Translations under genes and position numbers: made by a program
In this document: positions 42,377-54,863 of the stretch, piece after piece
Layout: the number at the start of each line of letters is the position of its first letter
Numbering within the stretch: the stretch's first letter is position 1
Assembly (NCBI RefSeq): GCF_901933205.1
Contig: NC_044572.1
Span: forward strand, 25,196,501 to 25,260,500
Length of the DNA stretch: 64,000 nt
Direction of reading: 5' to 3'
Source: Camarhynchus parvulus
Taxonomy: Eukaryota; Chordata; Aves; Passeriformes; Thraupidae
Notes under the pieces: model-generated
The model's database searches: none
The model's input: only the letters and a program-made list of their open reading frames with translations
Told to the model about the DNA's origin: nothing

Positions 42377-43300
42377 GCTGTGCCCGGCGCGGCCACCCCT
42401 TCCCGTCCCTTCCCTTCCTCCGCTCCCCTCCCTTCCGACCGCGGCACGCAGCTTCCCCGCCTGCGCACCAGCCCGCCAGCGCCGGCCGTCACCGCTCGCT
42501 CGCACAGGCGGGGATGGGGCACCGCCCCCGCCCGGCCCCGCCGCGGCCCCGTGATCGCCCGGCACGGTCCGGACCGGCCCTGCGGGCTCCGCGCTGGGCG
42601 CCGGGCGAGGCGCCGGGAGACGCGGCCTCGGGCAGCGGCGGAACGCCGGCCTTGCGGGGCGAGCACCGCCTCATCCCCGTGAAGGGCCCGGTTGCCCTCC
42701 TGGGTGCTCCACGGATACAGCTGGGGGCCCGGCGGGCGCACGGGGACGCCGAGCTCTTGGGGCCCTGCAGCCGCTCCGCCCGCTGGAGACGGTGACCGTG
42801 TCACCAGCTGGTGACCCTGGGAATGCCCCCGGCGCGTTCGGGGACACCGGGGCGAGCAGCGGAAGGATGCCAGCACCTTCACATCAAACCCTGCTGTCCT
42901 GCCCGGCGCTGTTTTCTTCCCCTCAAGGCAAGCTGCTGTTCGAGGGATGTTTCATCCAGTTGCAGCATCCCCAGCCATCATTCTGGGATGTCCCAAGAAC
43001 GAGCTGTGCCTTCAAACCAAATTTTGTCAATGCTGTGCTAGTTTCTAAGTCAGCATGAAGGTGACACACAAGCAGCCCCGCCGCAGTCCAGGGCTGTACC
43101 CAGGACGACCACAAGCGTGGCACGCTGAGCCTCCCGGGCGGCTCGCACGCTGCCTAGGACAGCCTGCCCGGGCATGTTCGGCAGTGCACCACTGGGGATG
43201 CGGGCCCTGGCTGCCTCCGGGGCAATCGTCAGGCTGCCAGTGCCCGCTCTGGCTCGTCCGGGGCTTCTGGGGGGATTTTGGGATAGACTGGGATTGGCAG
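42377..43300. other. Upstream flank and probable 5' UTR/promoter of SLC25A13
   Basis: This is GC-rich sequence immediately 5' of the start codon. The frame of the start codon remains open upstream for at least 189 bases but without any ATG. The 5' UTR boundary cannot be fixed without transcript data. From about 42.85 kb onward CpG density drops gradually. Confidence 0.6.
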
Positions 43301-44529
43301 TGGAGGCAGGGAGCTTGCAACGTGCATGTAACTAAAAGGTTGCTTACAAGAACAGCTCCAGGGCAAGTTTTCGAGTTAATAATGATGTATCAAGTTAGTC
43401 ATAGCTTTGAGGTAGATATTTCAGCACTTTCCTTTAAACTGAGTTATGTAAAGATGCTAAAAAGACAAAGGAGCTCGGAGACAACTACTGCATTATAAAC
43501 CAAAAACAATTAACTCTTTGATTGCTATTAGTTGTCCTAGAGAGAGATAGTAGGGGAATGATAAGGATTCCTAAATGCATATTCACCTTAGAGAAGGTGA
43601 AGGTGATTTCTCTTCATCTCAGAGAAATTGTAAGGATTCATAAACATATCTGTACTTGCCCACTATAAATCTGTGAAGAATATCTCTCTTTATGTGTTCA
43701 GTCAAATGAGTTAACTACTCCAGTGTTTGAGCAAATTGTAGTTTCCCCTGTGCCTCTTGGAAGTTTCTCCCATCACCTGTGAGGCCCAGCAGCAGATATA
43801 CCCCCTTCTCAGCAGTCTCCCAGTCTCAGTTTCTTGTAAAAACCTCCACTTGCTGGATTCTCTTCCTTTTCTGCTTGCTCCACGTATGTGTGCCCATTGC
43901 ATGTGCTCAGCTGTTCTGTCTCAGCACAACCTTTCTCTTCTTGCTGCATCTCCCTGACCTAGAAAATAGCAGTTAGATCAAAGCAGGCTTGAAGCCTTCC
44001 TCCAACCCCACTTTTTCAAACAAACACAAAAAACAGACTATGTAGTGCTTATCTGCAAACTAGATAAGTAAATACTGTCACCTTGTCATAAATGAATAGA
44101 TAATAGCAGTCCATTTATAAACAATAGAAAACAATCTTCGATTATTTTAATGATACCACTAAGAAGAGAAAAATTATGTAGAGAAAATAGCATAACAATT
44201 GTCTTATAATACAAATACAATGTTCTGTGTATATTCATAAGTCAGGATATTTAAATGTGAGCTTGAAAGTCAGTCCTATTATGAAAACAGGCTTCAACAG
44301 CATTTTTTTTCAATTTAAGTCTGCTAAGAAAATTACTAGAATTCTCCTGTTATACTGACACATGGTCTTGAGCTAATTGCCAAGGAAAAACACAACTCAA
44401 AAACCTGCCTATATTTCAGGTAGACTGGTGGTGAAATTCAGAGAGGTGAGTGAAGAAGGATGATCCTGAAAAGCCTTTTTCAACTGGTCTCTAAATGAAA
44501 CAGCACATGATCTCTTTTAACACTTGTAA

Positions 44530-44850
44530 TCATAGAATCATGGAATGATTTGCTTTGGAAGAGATCTCTGAAGGTCATCTAGTCCCAGTCCTCTGCAATG
44601 AATAGGGATATCTTCAATCAGACCAGTTTACTCAGTTTATTTGAGAGCAGGTTGGATGGGAAACCGACGCATCTAACCATCTACTGGTCTTGAGTAGTGG
44701 CAGGGATGGGGCACAATCTACCATCTCTCTGGGCAACCTGTTCCAGTGTTTCAAAAAGTGTCCTTTATCTAGTCTAAATCTGCTTCATTTCCCTTCCTTC
44801 TAGAGCTCTTGGCACCTCAAGATCTGAGCATACCTTCAGCACTGCCTTGG
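44530..44850 (-). mobile_element. CR1 LINE copy, diverged 3' fragment
   Basis: It starts with the CR1 terminal octamer pattern AATCATAGAATCATGGAATG and continues with GGTCATCTAGTCCCAGTCCT and CTGGGCAACCTGTTCCAGTG, all typical of the avian CR1 3' region in reverse orientation. It is old and diverged, about 320 bp, and lies upstream of the gene. The right boundary is uncertain. Confidence 0.85.
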
Positions 44851-47309
44851 TCCAGACAAGACTTGTAATCTTGCCTTGCTTGCAGGAAAACCTGAGTTTG
44901 GCCTCACAGGTCTCTGATCATGACCAACATGCACATACAGGCCCAAGTTCCTTTTCTTCATAGAAAAAACAGTGAAGGCTAATAATGTTCACGTTTTAGA
45001 TGATAAGCAGTATGACTGTAGTGGACTACAGCACTCTCCTTGGCCACATAATTAACTTGTTTTCAAAGTCCTCTGTTGATTGAGGTTAGATTCAAGCCCA
45101 TGTGTCATGCTCATTTCAGTATGTTTTAACCACAAAGCCTTAGACTGCTCTGGGGAAGAGAGGAGGAACATTTGTCATTCTTTCTAGTGAAGACATGTCA
45201 TTGTGAGAGAAGAATCCATGATCAGCTGGACTGGAGAGAAGCATGACTCTTTTATATGGTAGAGTGCAATGAGATAGGGTGAATTTGTGACTCAGTTTTC
45301 ATTACAAAGCATAAAAATATTATTTAGAGAAGTCAGGACGCTGTGTGTCTGCAGCCAATGGGTTTTTTTCTGTATTTTACATGTAATACAAAACAGAGCA
45401 CGCAGTGATATTAGGCTTCCTTCTACAAAGAGAAACAGCCTAGAGTTAGCTCCTTCTTGTGCTCTCTTCTGATAGGGTGTCTTGAATTTGTACACATGGG
45501 GATGGGTTTTACAGGAAGTGCTGCAGCTTGTTTCCAAGAGAAGTCACAGCCAAGTACCTGGACACTGTCCTTGAGGTGAAAAATTAGGCTTTGATAGTTT
45601 TCATGTGGAAAACAGAATGAGAGCTGATTCACTACTTGATGTTTTAACTATGTGGGTATTATACAGGAGGGCAACGTATCTGGATAGACACACATGATTT
45701 TTGGTGAGCTTATTGACAATTACCCTGGAGAGACCAACAGCCTGGGGCTCATGGTTCTTCAGAATTGCTAAATGACTGATAAAGGACTAACATTTACCTA
45801 CTGACAGTGTAAGGCAGAACCCAGTGTGCTGGCTATTTTGGATCTTATTCATTACTCTTTCTATTAGTACTTTGCAATTTCAGCAAACTGTTTCTATGAT
45901 TTCTCTTACAATGTTCTGGATTTTGTATGGGCAGACAGATGCCCTAAAATGTAGGCATTGCAATATGTAGCTTAAAGGCAAATAAATATCTTCTTGGATC
46001 TAGAAAGGTCTGAGAGCATCTGGGAAGGTCTGGAGAGGACTGGATCTGGAAAATCAGACTGTACATACCTGGATTACTAACTATCTTGGTGAATAGCTGA
46101 GATAAAGCAAAGACTGACCCAAGGCCCTCAAGATCTGTGTTGCTATCCAAATTACTGAGCTGTTTTCCTCAGTATACCTCTCTCTGCCTCACACCATAGA
46201 AACTGTCTTCCAAATGGCTCCTTCTGTGTTATATTGTATGTTCAGCAACATGGATATTTTCCTGTGTGCTAACTTACCACAAAACTGCACCAAGTACATC
46301 TTCCTACAAGTGCAGCTGATAGTCAAAAAACCCAGGGGCCTCAGTCCTAGTGGGAAAGAGCTGGATGTTAAAAGGAAATGAATGAACACAAGGTTTTCCT
46401 GAGCACATCTTGTTTCTTCAAACTCTTTATTGACCTCTCTCCTTCAGTGAAGTCTTAAGGGAAGGCATGAAGCAGTATTCCCTTCCTTAGGTCATGGGTT
46501 TGGTGTGGATTTTTTGTTCTTTCTGTGGGTTTTTTTTATTTTGTTTTGTTCTTAATAAAGGATGTTTAGCTGATGTGAGTTAGCACATCAGTTTTAGTGA
46601 CTCTTTGCCAAGAATTTGCGCTTGCACAGTAGGCCTAACCCTGAGAATTTCTCTAATAAAATATGACTCACTCTGAATGAATCATTCACAATTCTTCTGT
46701 TTGAAGGATATTCACTGCAGATCACGATTTCCTCAAATGCATTTGCTGTTTTTCTGGATATTTTATAACATTGTCTGACAATTGTCAATGTTTGTTTTTT
46801 TGCTGTTGTACTTTTAAGTCACACATATTCTTAATTTAAACTCTGTTGTTTATTTGTGATTTTTGAGGGTCAGTCAAACATGGTCTTATTCCAAGTACTT
46901 TTATATGCATGTCTAGAATTCATTGTCTATCAGTGTTTCTGCCAATGAAAAAACAAACTGGTCATTTAAATAGTTCAAGGAAAAGTGAATATAAAAGCAG
47001 CACCTTGAAGTATGAATAATTAATTTAAAAATCCATACAAATGGTACTATATTTTCACAGTTTTCCCATCTCTAAATGCAACACTATCTCCCAGTGTGTG
47101 TGTCACATCTACCAGAAGAGTGGCATTCACAAAGCTGGAAGGAGAAGCTATAATTCTGTCTTACAGCTAATAATGGCATTTACACAATCATTGCTGTTAA
47201 AATAAAACAGCTCAAAGCACTTTACCAAAGCTATGGTCTAGAAATACATCTGAAATAACTAAAGAAACATTGCTGCTGATGATGAGTAAGGGGTTAATTC
47301 TTCTGTTGG

Positions 47310-47348
47310 TGTAAATCAGGTTAGGTAGTAGATTTGTGCTGATTTACA
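47310..47348. repeat. Short inverted repeat, possible ancient MITE-like relic
   Basis: TGTAAATCAG (47310-47319) and CTGATTTACA (47339-47348) are exact reverse complements around a 19-base spacer. The flanks TTGG on the left and TTGG on the right do not extend the pairing, apart from possible G-U pairs. The CTGATTTACA core resembles a motif I associate with ancient palindromic repeats in sauropsid genomes, but that is recollection only. Confidence 0.55.
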
Positions 47349-50300
47349 TTGGTAAAGCCCAAAAGATAGAAGGGGATACAGGACAAACGAAAGATGCTAT
47401 ATTTATTTCATAAGTGAAAAATACTTCATAACTCAGGCACATCATTGGCATGAATAAGTTATGAAAAATCTTCACAGCCAAAAGAACATAATCATCCTTC
47501 ATGTATAACAGATTTGTTTATTCTGTAAAGATTCATTTCAGTTGATTAATTATCAGTATCTGCTGATGGTGGAGGTAACAAGCCATCTCTGATGAGAGAA
47601 TCATTTTAGGACATGCTCAGAATATTTTATCACCTAGTGCAAGTTGTGTATGCTTAGAATATTTATCATACCATGTACTAATAGTATCACATTTTATAAG
47701 CTAAGTACTGAATGTAAATTATATTACAGATATAGGAGTTATCTATATTTTTCTTGTTTTTTTTTTTTATAAGAGGGATATAAAAAAATAAAGCCTGGTA
47801 ACAGTTGTGTTTGCATGTCAAGTGCTGAACTGTTCTGCTGCATTAAATCATTGTTATTCTAGACCAGTAAAAATTTGCATAAGTGCAGATGGCAGCTCCT
47901 AACAATACCATCAGAATTGTTTCACCATACACCAAATCCAACCAGTACCAAGCATATTGCACACTCACTAGCCATTATTCACAGATGGAAGCTAACAAGA
48001 TGGAGGTTTATCAAGAGGTAAATTATCTTCTTTTTTCTGCAATTTTATTTACTACCTAAACTAAATTGCAACTCCAAGTTAAAATACCAAAAGAGAGATT
48101 AGATCATCTCAATACTGAAGCAGTTATGAAGAGGGAAAAATTATAATATATCTGTCAATCACCGCAAAATAAAAAGCAAAAGTAGATCAGATTTTTAATA
48201 CATTATAATAATTTGCTATTTATGAAGCTAACCTTAGTCACCAAAATGCCTAAAATATAAAGTATTATCCCTAACAACATAGATTGAAATCTGTTACTAA
48301 ATGCATTGAATAGACACACTACTTCAGTCAGACTTTACTCACAGAGTAGACTAGGCATCATTTGACATCATTTGTGGGTCTTTAAAGTGTATGTACAAAT
48401 ATCTGCATAAGCTGAACTTGCATTGTGTGCAAGAGGTCAACTGGATTTTGATTAGCCAAGACTTTGCAGAAAGTAATAGAACCTCTGCAGAGTTTTGTAT
48501 TAAGCACTGAGTTTCTCTTAGCTTCAACAAACTTACATGCTTGAAAATATAAACATTTGGTCATCTTGAAACTCAATGTTTTCTTTCATTCTCCAGCCAA
48601 ACCCCATAACTTTTATTTTCCATGGAGATAAAACATTTATTAAGTATTAATACACATTTCCAAAGGACCCACTGTCTTTTTCCTTAAACTGAAGAAAGAT
48701 GGTCTGGCTCAAAGTCCTCTAAAGCCAAGTGGAGCTTTTTTGTTTGTTTCAGTGCTTTGCTTAAAGTTGAAGACTATCACCTACCTTGGTATTTACAGCT
48801 CTGTTATCAGTGTATGCCAGCTTTTGGTATTTGTTTTGTTAAAAAGGATGGATTGAGGCAAAAGTTCAAAAGGTTTTTAATTACTGACAAGATTGGAACC
48901 GCTGATAGCAAGTGTGTTTACCTAGGGAAGATGGTAATTTCTAATTATTTGGAGTACTTGTGTTTAATTTCATTACCAAGAAATGCAGGTCACAGTGCTT
49001 TTGTATGCATCTGGTCAAAAGTCAGCTGGCATCCAGTTTCAACCAGGCCTAAGAAAACAGTAGCACTCTCAGAGGAATTATATTCCTCCGCTGCAGCCTG
49101 ATAAAGAATAAAGGTTTCTTATTGCTTCCACTGAAGAACTGACTGCACTGTAGGTTCATCTCTTTAATTTCAAAGAATCCCTACCAAAAGAGGCACTAGG
49201 AAAGCCTAACTGCAAGGGAAGCCATCAGCTCAGCTACTTATCTCTTTAAGATTCTTCTTCCAGAAGAATCCACAGGATATCAGACTTTCTAGGCTGCTCT
49301 GCTCACATAGCTGCTTTCTTGGTAGATTGTTTCTGTCCTCTTTCCTCTTTTAATTTTGTTTGCTGTTGTTTTCAGTTTGGTTGGAGCCAGCCTTGGTGAG
49401 GTGGGAAGAAACCATCTGATCTGTGGTTTCATGAGGTAGGCAAGGTATTTCTCAGGATGAGTTGTATGATCAGTTGTGACTCAGTAAAAATGAGTTCTGC
49501 AGCTTTTGTGGTTTTGTGCCTCAGAGCTTTTCTAGCCAGATGTCCACACTTTACATATCAGAAGGAGATTTTCAGGGCTTTCAAGTACCTAAAAGTTTAA
49601 CTGAGGCAGATGTTTTAGTTGTTTAGTCCACTATTTCTGTAGTTAGCAAGATTTAAACAACAGCTACAGAAAATCCCCTGATATGCTTGCTGAAATCAGT
49701 AGGAAAATTCCCATCTGGGATCAGGATTTATCCTCTGTTAGATTTTGTGGGTGGATAGAGGTGTATGAGGCAGAAAAGGATTCTTTTTTCTATTTTTCCA
49801 CTGCTTCTACTACAACAACAGAGCTAATCACTTGTGAGTCAGCAAAATGTCCTTTTCCAGGGAGAGAAAGGAAAACCTACAAAGGGGAAAAATTGTTCAT
49901 CTCTGCTGTGGTGAGGAGAAACACTTTGTCATGAGCTGCTTTCTTGTTTATATTGATATAGAGTGACTTAAAGTGCACATCATTGAAATGTTCATCACCT
50001 GGTGAGGGAATCCATTACCTTAGCCTTCTGCAGGAGCATCAGAGAAATAGTCACAAAATGCACTCAAGGCCTATGTATTTTCCTCTTTTTCTAGAATATC
50101 CCTGTCAGTGGAGAGGATATGCAATCACTGTGAGACTCATTACTAGATCCAGCTAGATAAGTCGAATAGGTAAGGTGTATTTATTGAGAGAATACATGCA
50201 CCTTTTACTCTCAAGCTTTGATCACCCTTCTTAAATCCTCAGCCACAAATCAGATGCTAAGATGATAACCAGCACTGAAGATGTACAGGTTGGTTGTTCT

Positions 50301-53300
50301 TCCATTAAGGACTGGCGCTTTTTTTTAGTGAGAATCCACTCACTTTCCTTTTGCCTGTTTGAAAGTCTGGGCTTCATGAGATCCACACAGAAGTTCAATC
50401 TAAAAAGCATTTGGAACCTGAGAAGAGTTTTGGTGACTACTTAATATTATGGCTTATTGGGGGAATTGTGTCTTTAAGAGATGCCTAAAGGAGCCCATTA
50501 GTATTGTTATATTGTTTGGAAATTTATATAGAATAGCATTTTGCAGCAGCAACTCTTATAGTGGATGAGACACATCTGTCAGACTTCTTGACTCTGGGTG
50601 ATTGAAAAATGCAATACTTATCTCCCACTCTGCCAGTCTTGTATTGGTTCCCAAATATGTCCTCAGGTACATAGTGGAGAATTTGGTTTTGGTTTATTTG
50701 CTCTTCAAAGCTAAGCAAACTAACTACAGCCTTCTCTGTATTTTCTTGTTGTACTTGATATCAGGTAGGAGATCCATATCCTGCAAAACTTGGGAATGAG
50801 TAGAAATTACTTTCAGCTCCAGAGAATGTGTCCTTTCTAATTCTGGAAGGCCTGAGTTTGCTGACCTGCAGTGCCTGTTGCAGAGCCTGTTGTTAAGTGG
50901 ATGTTTGAATAGGAGCTGAGGAGATGAGTTCTGATCAGTTTTTGTGGAAGTGTCTACCTAACTTTGCATTGACACATTTTTAGTGAAACTTAGCAAATCA
51001 TACCTTTTGAGAGTCTTGTTAGTCCCAGTCAGAGCTTTTTTTCTCTGGAGGAAAAAAAGTATTCCATGAGTGATTATGTAGAAACAAGCTCAGCCTAAGC
51101 AGATAAGATACCACTTTCTGTTGCAGGGAGGAACTTTAGATGCTTAGGTCAAGTATCACTGTAGCTGAGCTTTCAGATTCCTTTCAGGCAGATCTTCTAT
51201 ATTCTTGCTACTAAAATCAAAGATACTCACTTTGGTGCCAGGGAGTTTGAAATGCTTGTGTAAATCATTAACATGAACCATTTATTCTGACCACAGCTAC
51301 GTGGTCTAAAGTTGATATATGGAATCTGTTAATCATTACTTGTCAACTACTTACTGCGTATCTGAAGGTGATTCCAAAAGCTCCTGCCAACTTTTCAGAG
51401 GTCAGTACCTCGGGTTCTCTTTGCTTAACTAACCTGCATTCAGTTTTTGTAAGTGATCCTGAAATGCCTAGTCAGTTTTTTTTTATAACCTGTGACACCT
51501 GAAGAGAAACCCTAACTTCTCTCTCTCAGATACATGAAAAATGGTGAAATAGTTGGAATGTTATTCCAAAGCGGTTTTTTTGGCTTTTTCTCTCAATAGA
51601 GTCAGAAGGTACTACCACCCTAGAGAAGACACCATGTGTGGTTCTGCAAGTTTCAGGGGCAGGAATTCCTTAGATGACTTGATCCAGCAGGGACTTTGAA
51701 CACATTTTCACACACTGTGACTTGCACTTGGGTACATGACAGACAGTGAAAGCATCAGAAATATCTGCAGAAATGCTGGTGCATCTCACTTTCTTGGTGT
51801 CTGACAATTTTATTTATTCCTAACTCATTATGCTGTGGTGCAGAAAATATCCTGGTCTTTCCCCAACAGCTTCTCCTCATGAACCTCCTTATCTGGCCAT
51901 CTGCCTTTCTCTTCATGGTTCCCCTTTCATTCTTTCTGCCACCGAGCAGCCTTGCTCAGTCTGAGTTTTTTTCCTAATCTGGGTACTTGCAACCTCATTC
52001 ATCTTCAGTTGACCAGTTTTCCTTTCCTAGCCCAGTGCTTGAAGTCTTGAAGTCCTTTGCCATTGTGTCTAAGACTTTTCAACGGCTCCTCTTCCTCAGC
52101 CTGAGTTTTCTTACCTCAAACTCTGCTTCTGTAACCCAGCACATCATTTCTGATTTGTTTCTCTTGTGCCTTAATTAAGCCATTTTATCCTCTCTTGTGC
52201 AGTGAAGCAGAAAAGAAATTTCCTAACTGTAGTTTGGATCTAAAGTGTTGCATTATCCAACAACATCAAAGAGTGGCCTTTCTATGGAAATGTGGGGAGC
52301 CAACATCCTTCACTTGCTGACTCAGTGCAAAACAAATATTTAAGGAATTTCAGTACCAGCCCTGACCAAACCATTACTGCAAATCTGTAGACTTTTCCAA
52401 ATTTTCCAAAGCTTTTATTTTGTCCAAATTATTTTATTTTGTTCAGATCATTTTACTGGCATGCAGTAATAAAAAGGCACATCCCTAATACAAGTATTAG
52501 CTCTCTATTAATTTTCACCCATTTGTTCCAGAATAGGGCGAATGCCACAGCCAACTATCTGAAAAGAGGTTCAGCATCGAAAACACATTCTTTTCATCTT
52601 GTTCTTCAGAATGACTGCACCAGTTTTGCTCAGACTTTCAAAAAAAGTTACTGTGAGCCAACCAGCTCCATGGAATACTATGGCCCAGTGTGATGGATTA
52701 TCTGTAGGCAAATGAAAAATAGAAAATAATATAAAATGCTGAAAAAACTTCTTTTTTTTCCTAATTGTATGATGAATAAGTTATTTTTCTATTTTTTTTT
52801 CTTTATTGCATTCTTTTCTTTTTTGAGACATAGAATGTAAGTCGGTACAGTTAGAAATAGTAAAACAGCAGAAAAATAACTGCGATTGCTTGTTGTATTG
52901 AAGTACTAGATGAGAGATTCCACTTGCTTTGAAGAAAATGGCAGGTTATAAAAAAATAGCTCAGACTAAATGCACTATTTTTTGTCAGAATTAAAATTCT
53001 TTGTATGTTCAGTCTTCTAGAAAGGTAAATGACTGTACAGAATATATATAGAAAGTCTTGACATTCCTTGAAACAATCATTGATCAGACACTGTAAAGCC
53101 TCAAACAGAGGTACATTGGTCCTTTGAGAATGACAGAAAATTACAACAGATTAAGAATATTTACTTTGGCAAGACAGAACTTAAGTTTCTGGAGGAAAAT
53201 GCTTTTGACACTGTTGTAGAAATAATTGTGTAACAGTAGAAAGCATTCAAACTAGAAATGGGATTTATATAAACCACTGATTTCTTTGTTGTCTTTTGCT

Positions 53301-53577
53301 TCAGCTAGTACCCAATTCTATTCCTGTAACTATTCTTTAATTTGGAACTAATTGCAGATGTAGGGTGAAAATGGGTTACAAATTTATATTTGCAGATGCA
53401 AAAGAAATATCAATTCTACACTACTGAAGAAAATAAAGACATTTAGTTAAATACAACTTTTGATAATAAAGTTAGGATTCCTGGCTTTAAAAAGAAAATC
53501 TTACAAATTGCAGATATTATTTCAATACTCATGTTTTGGCAGTGTTCTGTAGAAATGCATTATTCCTTAATAAGTTT

Positions 53578-53628
53578 CTGATCATCATGAGGCATGAAAT
53601 AAGGGATTTCATGCCTCATGATGATCAG
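53578..53628. repeat. Perfect 23-bp inverted repeat with 5-base loop
   Basis: The left arm 53578-53600 (starting CTGATCATCATGAGG) and right arm 53606-53628 (ending CCTCATGATGATCAG) are exact reverse complements, separated by AAGGG. Either strand would fold into a fully paired 23-bp hairpin. No known element was recognised around it. Confidence 0.97.
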
Positions 53629-54841
53629 TACCCTTAAATATAATGTTTTATGGAATAGTGTGGTGCAGTCGTGAATTTGGAAGTTAGTGTTAATAAATAT
53701 CACAGATCCCACCTTTAGGTTTGCACAGTTCTTTTGCTGAATAAGAAAAAAATAATAGACTGCACTGACTATATGCACCATTTATTTTTAGGGGAAAGTG
53801 GAGTTTTTATGTGCTGCAGTGTACTTTTACCCTTCTTCAGAATTGAAGTTACATACATATGATGGCTTTCATCTGATGCCTGGAAGAAGTTCTGACTTCA
53901 GGCTGCAGTAGTTATGCTGGCTTAGCTGGAAGTTGGGGGAAAAGGTTTTTAAAAGACTCACAACAAAAAACTGGTTAAATGCTACTGCTGTTGAAGAACA
54001 GTTAGGCTAAGAATATACCAAAGGCTGAACTGAAAGGTTTGACTTTTTAAATTAGATTATTCATTCTAAATTCTTAATGTTCACAACTTCTCAAGGAACA
54101 AACCATAACGATGCTCTAGTTTTATTCTAAAGTTGTCACTAACTGTAAATCCTATTTCTCATTGAAGCAAAGCAAATACAAAAAATAATCTTCCATTACA
54201 GAGATGTATTGGTAGTTCTGAGAAATTCAGTTTGTCTTCAGCGTATCCCATTTTGTAAAGGACCGCTTTTCAAGCTGAAGAATATTCCTGAAAACTTGTC
54301 ATTTTCTTATTAATGTTTTTTGCAATCCTTTCTGCGCTGCTATGACATTTTTAAGCTTCACTGTTGTTTTCCAAGGGAAGTTATTTCCATTGCCTGAGCA
54401 AGTGAACTGTGCAAAACAGGCCACGAAGCAGGAAAAGGAGAACGAGTGTCTGAAGGAAAACAACCACAACTATGAGCAACAATTGCAATGAATGAACCAG
54501 GGGAGCCTGAGGTTTTGCAGCTCTCCCAAACTAGCCTTTAGAAAGCAAAAGTAGATCCAGGTCACAAACATGTTTACTCATTGGGACAGTTTTGTGATAC
54601 GTATTTTCCTTAAGGCCCCAGGCAGAAAATTTCTGCCAAGGGTGTATGACAGCATAAACCATGGCTTAGAATTCAGATTTCAACTAAGGGAACCCAGAGC
54701 AAGACTTAGTTAAAGAAACTAATCACATTCTCCAGAGTAGGTCTAATGGCCTTGAATCACATAAGTGAAAATCCTTCTGAGGTCAACAGCATTATTTGCT
54801 GAAGTGGAGAAGACTCTTAAGGAAAAATGATCCATTGATCC

Positions 54842-54863
54842 ATATATACTATATAGTATATAT
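54842..54863. repeat. AT palindrome, 22 bp
   Basis: This is a perfect palindrome centred on CTATATAG within a longer run of TATA/CATATA steps. It is simple-sequence-like and could extrude as a cruciform. Confidence 0.9.

Larger units (their letters stand above)
41740..43290 (-). promoter_or_regulatory. SLC25A13: CpG island with the SLC25A13 promoter and exon 1
   Basis: GC content and CpG density rise abruptly at about 41.7 kb and fall off near 43.3 kb, in contrast to the AT-rich flanks. The densest part is about 41.88-42.68 kb and includes exon 1. Upstream of the start codon (higher coordinates) there are GC-box-like runs such as ACCGCCCCCGCCCGG near 42521-42535, typical of Sp1-driven TATA-less promoters. 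No convincing TATA box was seen. The transcription start is therefore expected somewhere between 42.38 and about 42.7 kb on the minus strand. Many overlapping long open frames on both strands are a by-product of the GC richness. Such islands are often bidirectional, but no plus-strand gene was recognised. Confidence 0.85.

Noticed and set aside
42377..42565. A 63-codon in-frame open extension upstream of the SLC25A13 start codon
   Set aside because: The frame is open but begins at a GTG and has no ATG. Its Gly/Ala/Arg-rich content is what a CpG island gives by chance, and the annotated ATG has an excellent context.
41807..42682. A 291-codon plus-strand open frame and several others across the CpG island
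   Set aside because: GC-rich sequence has few stop codons. The repeats Pro-Ala and Gly-Thr come from the hexanucleotide tract, and no frame resembles a protein family.
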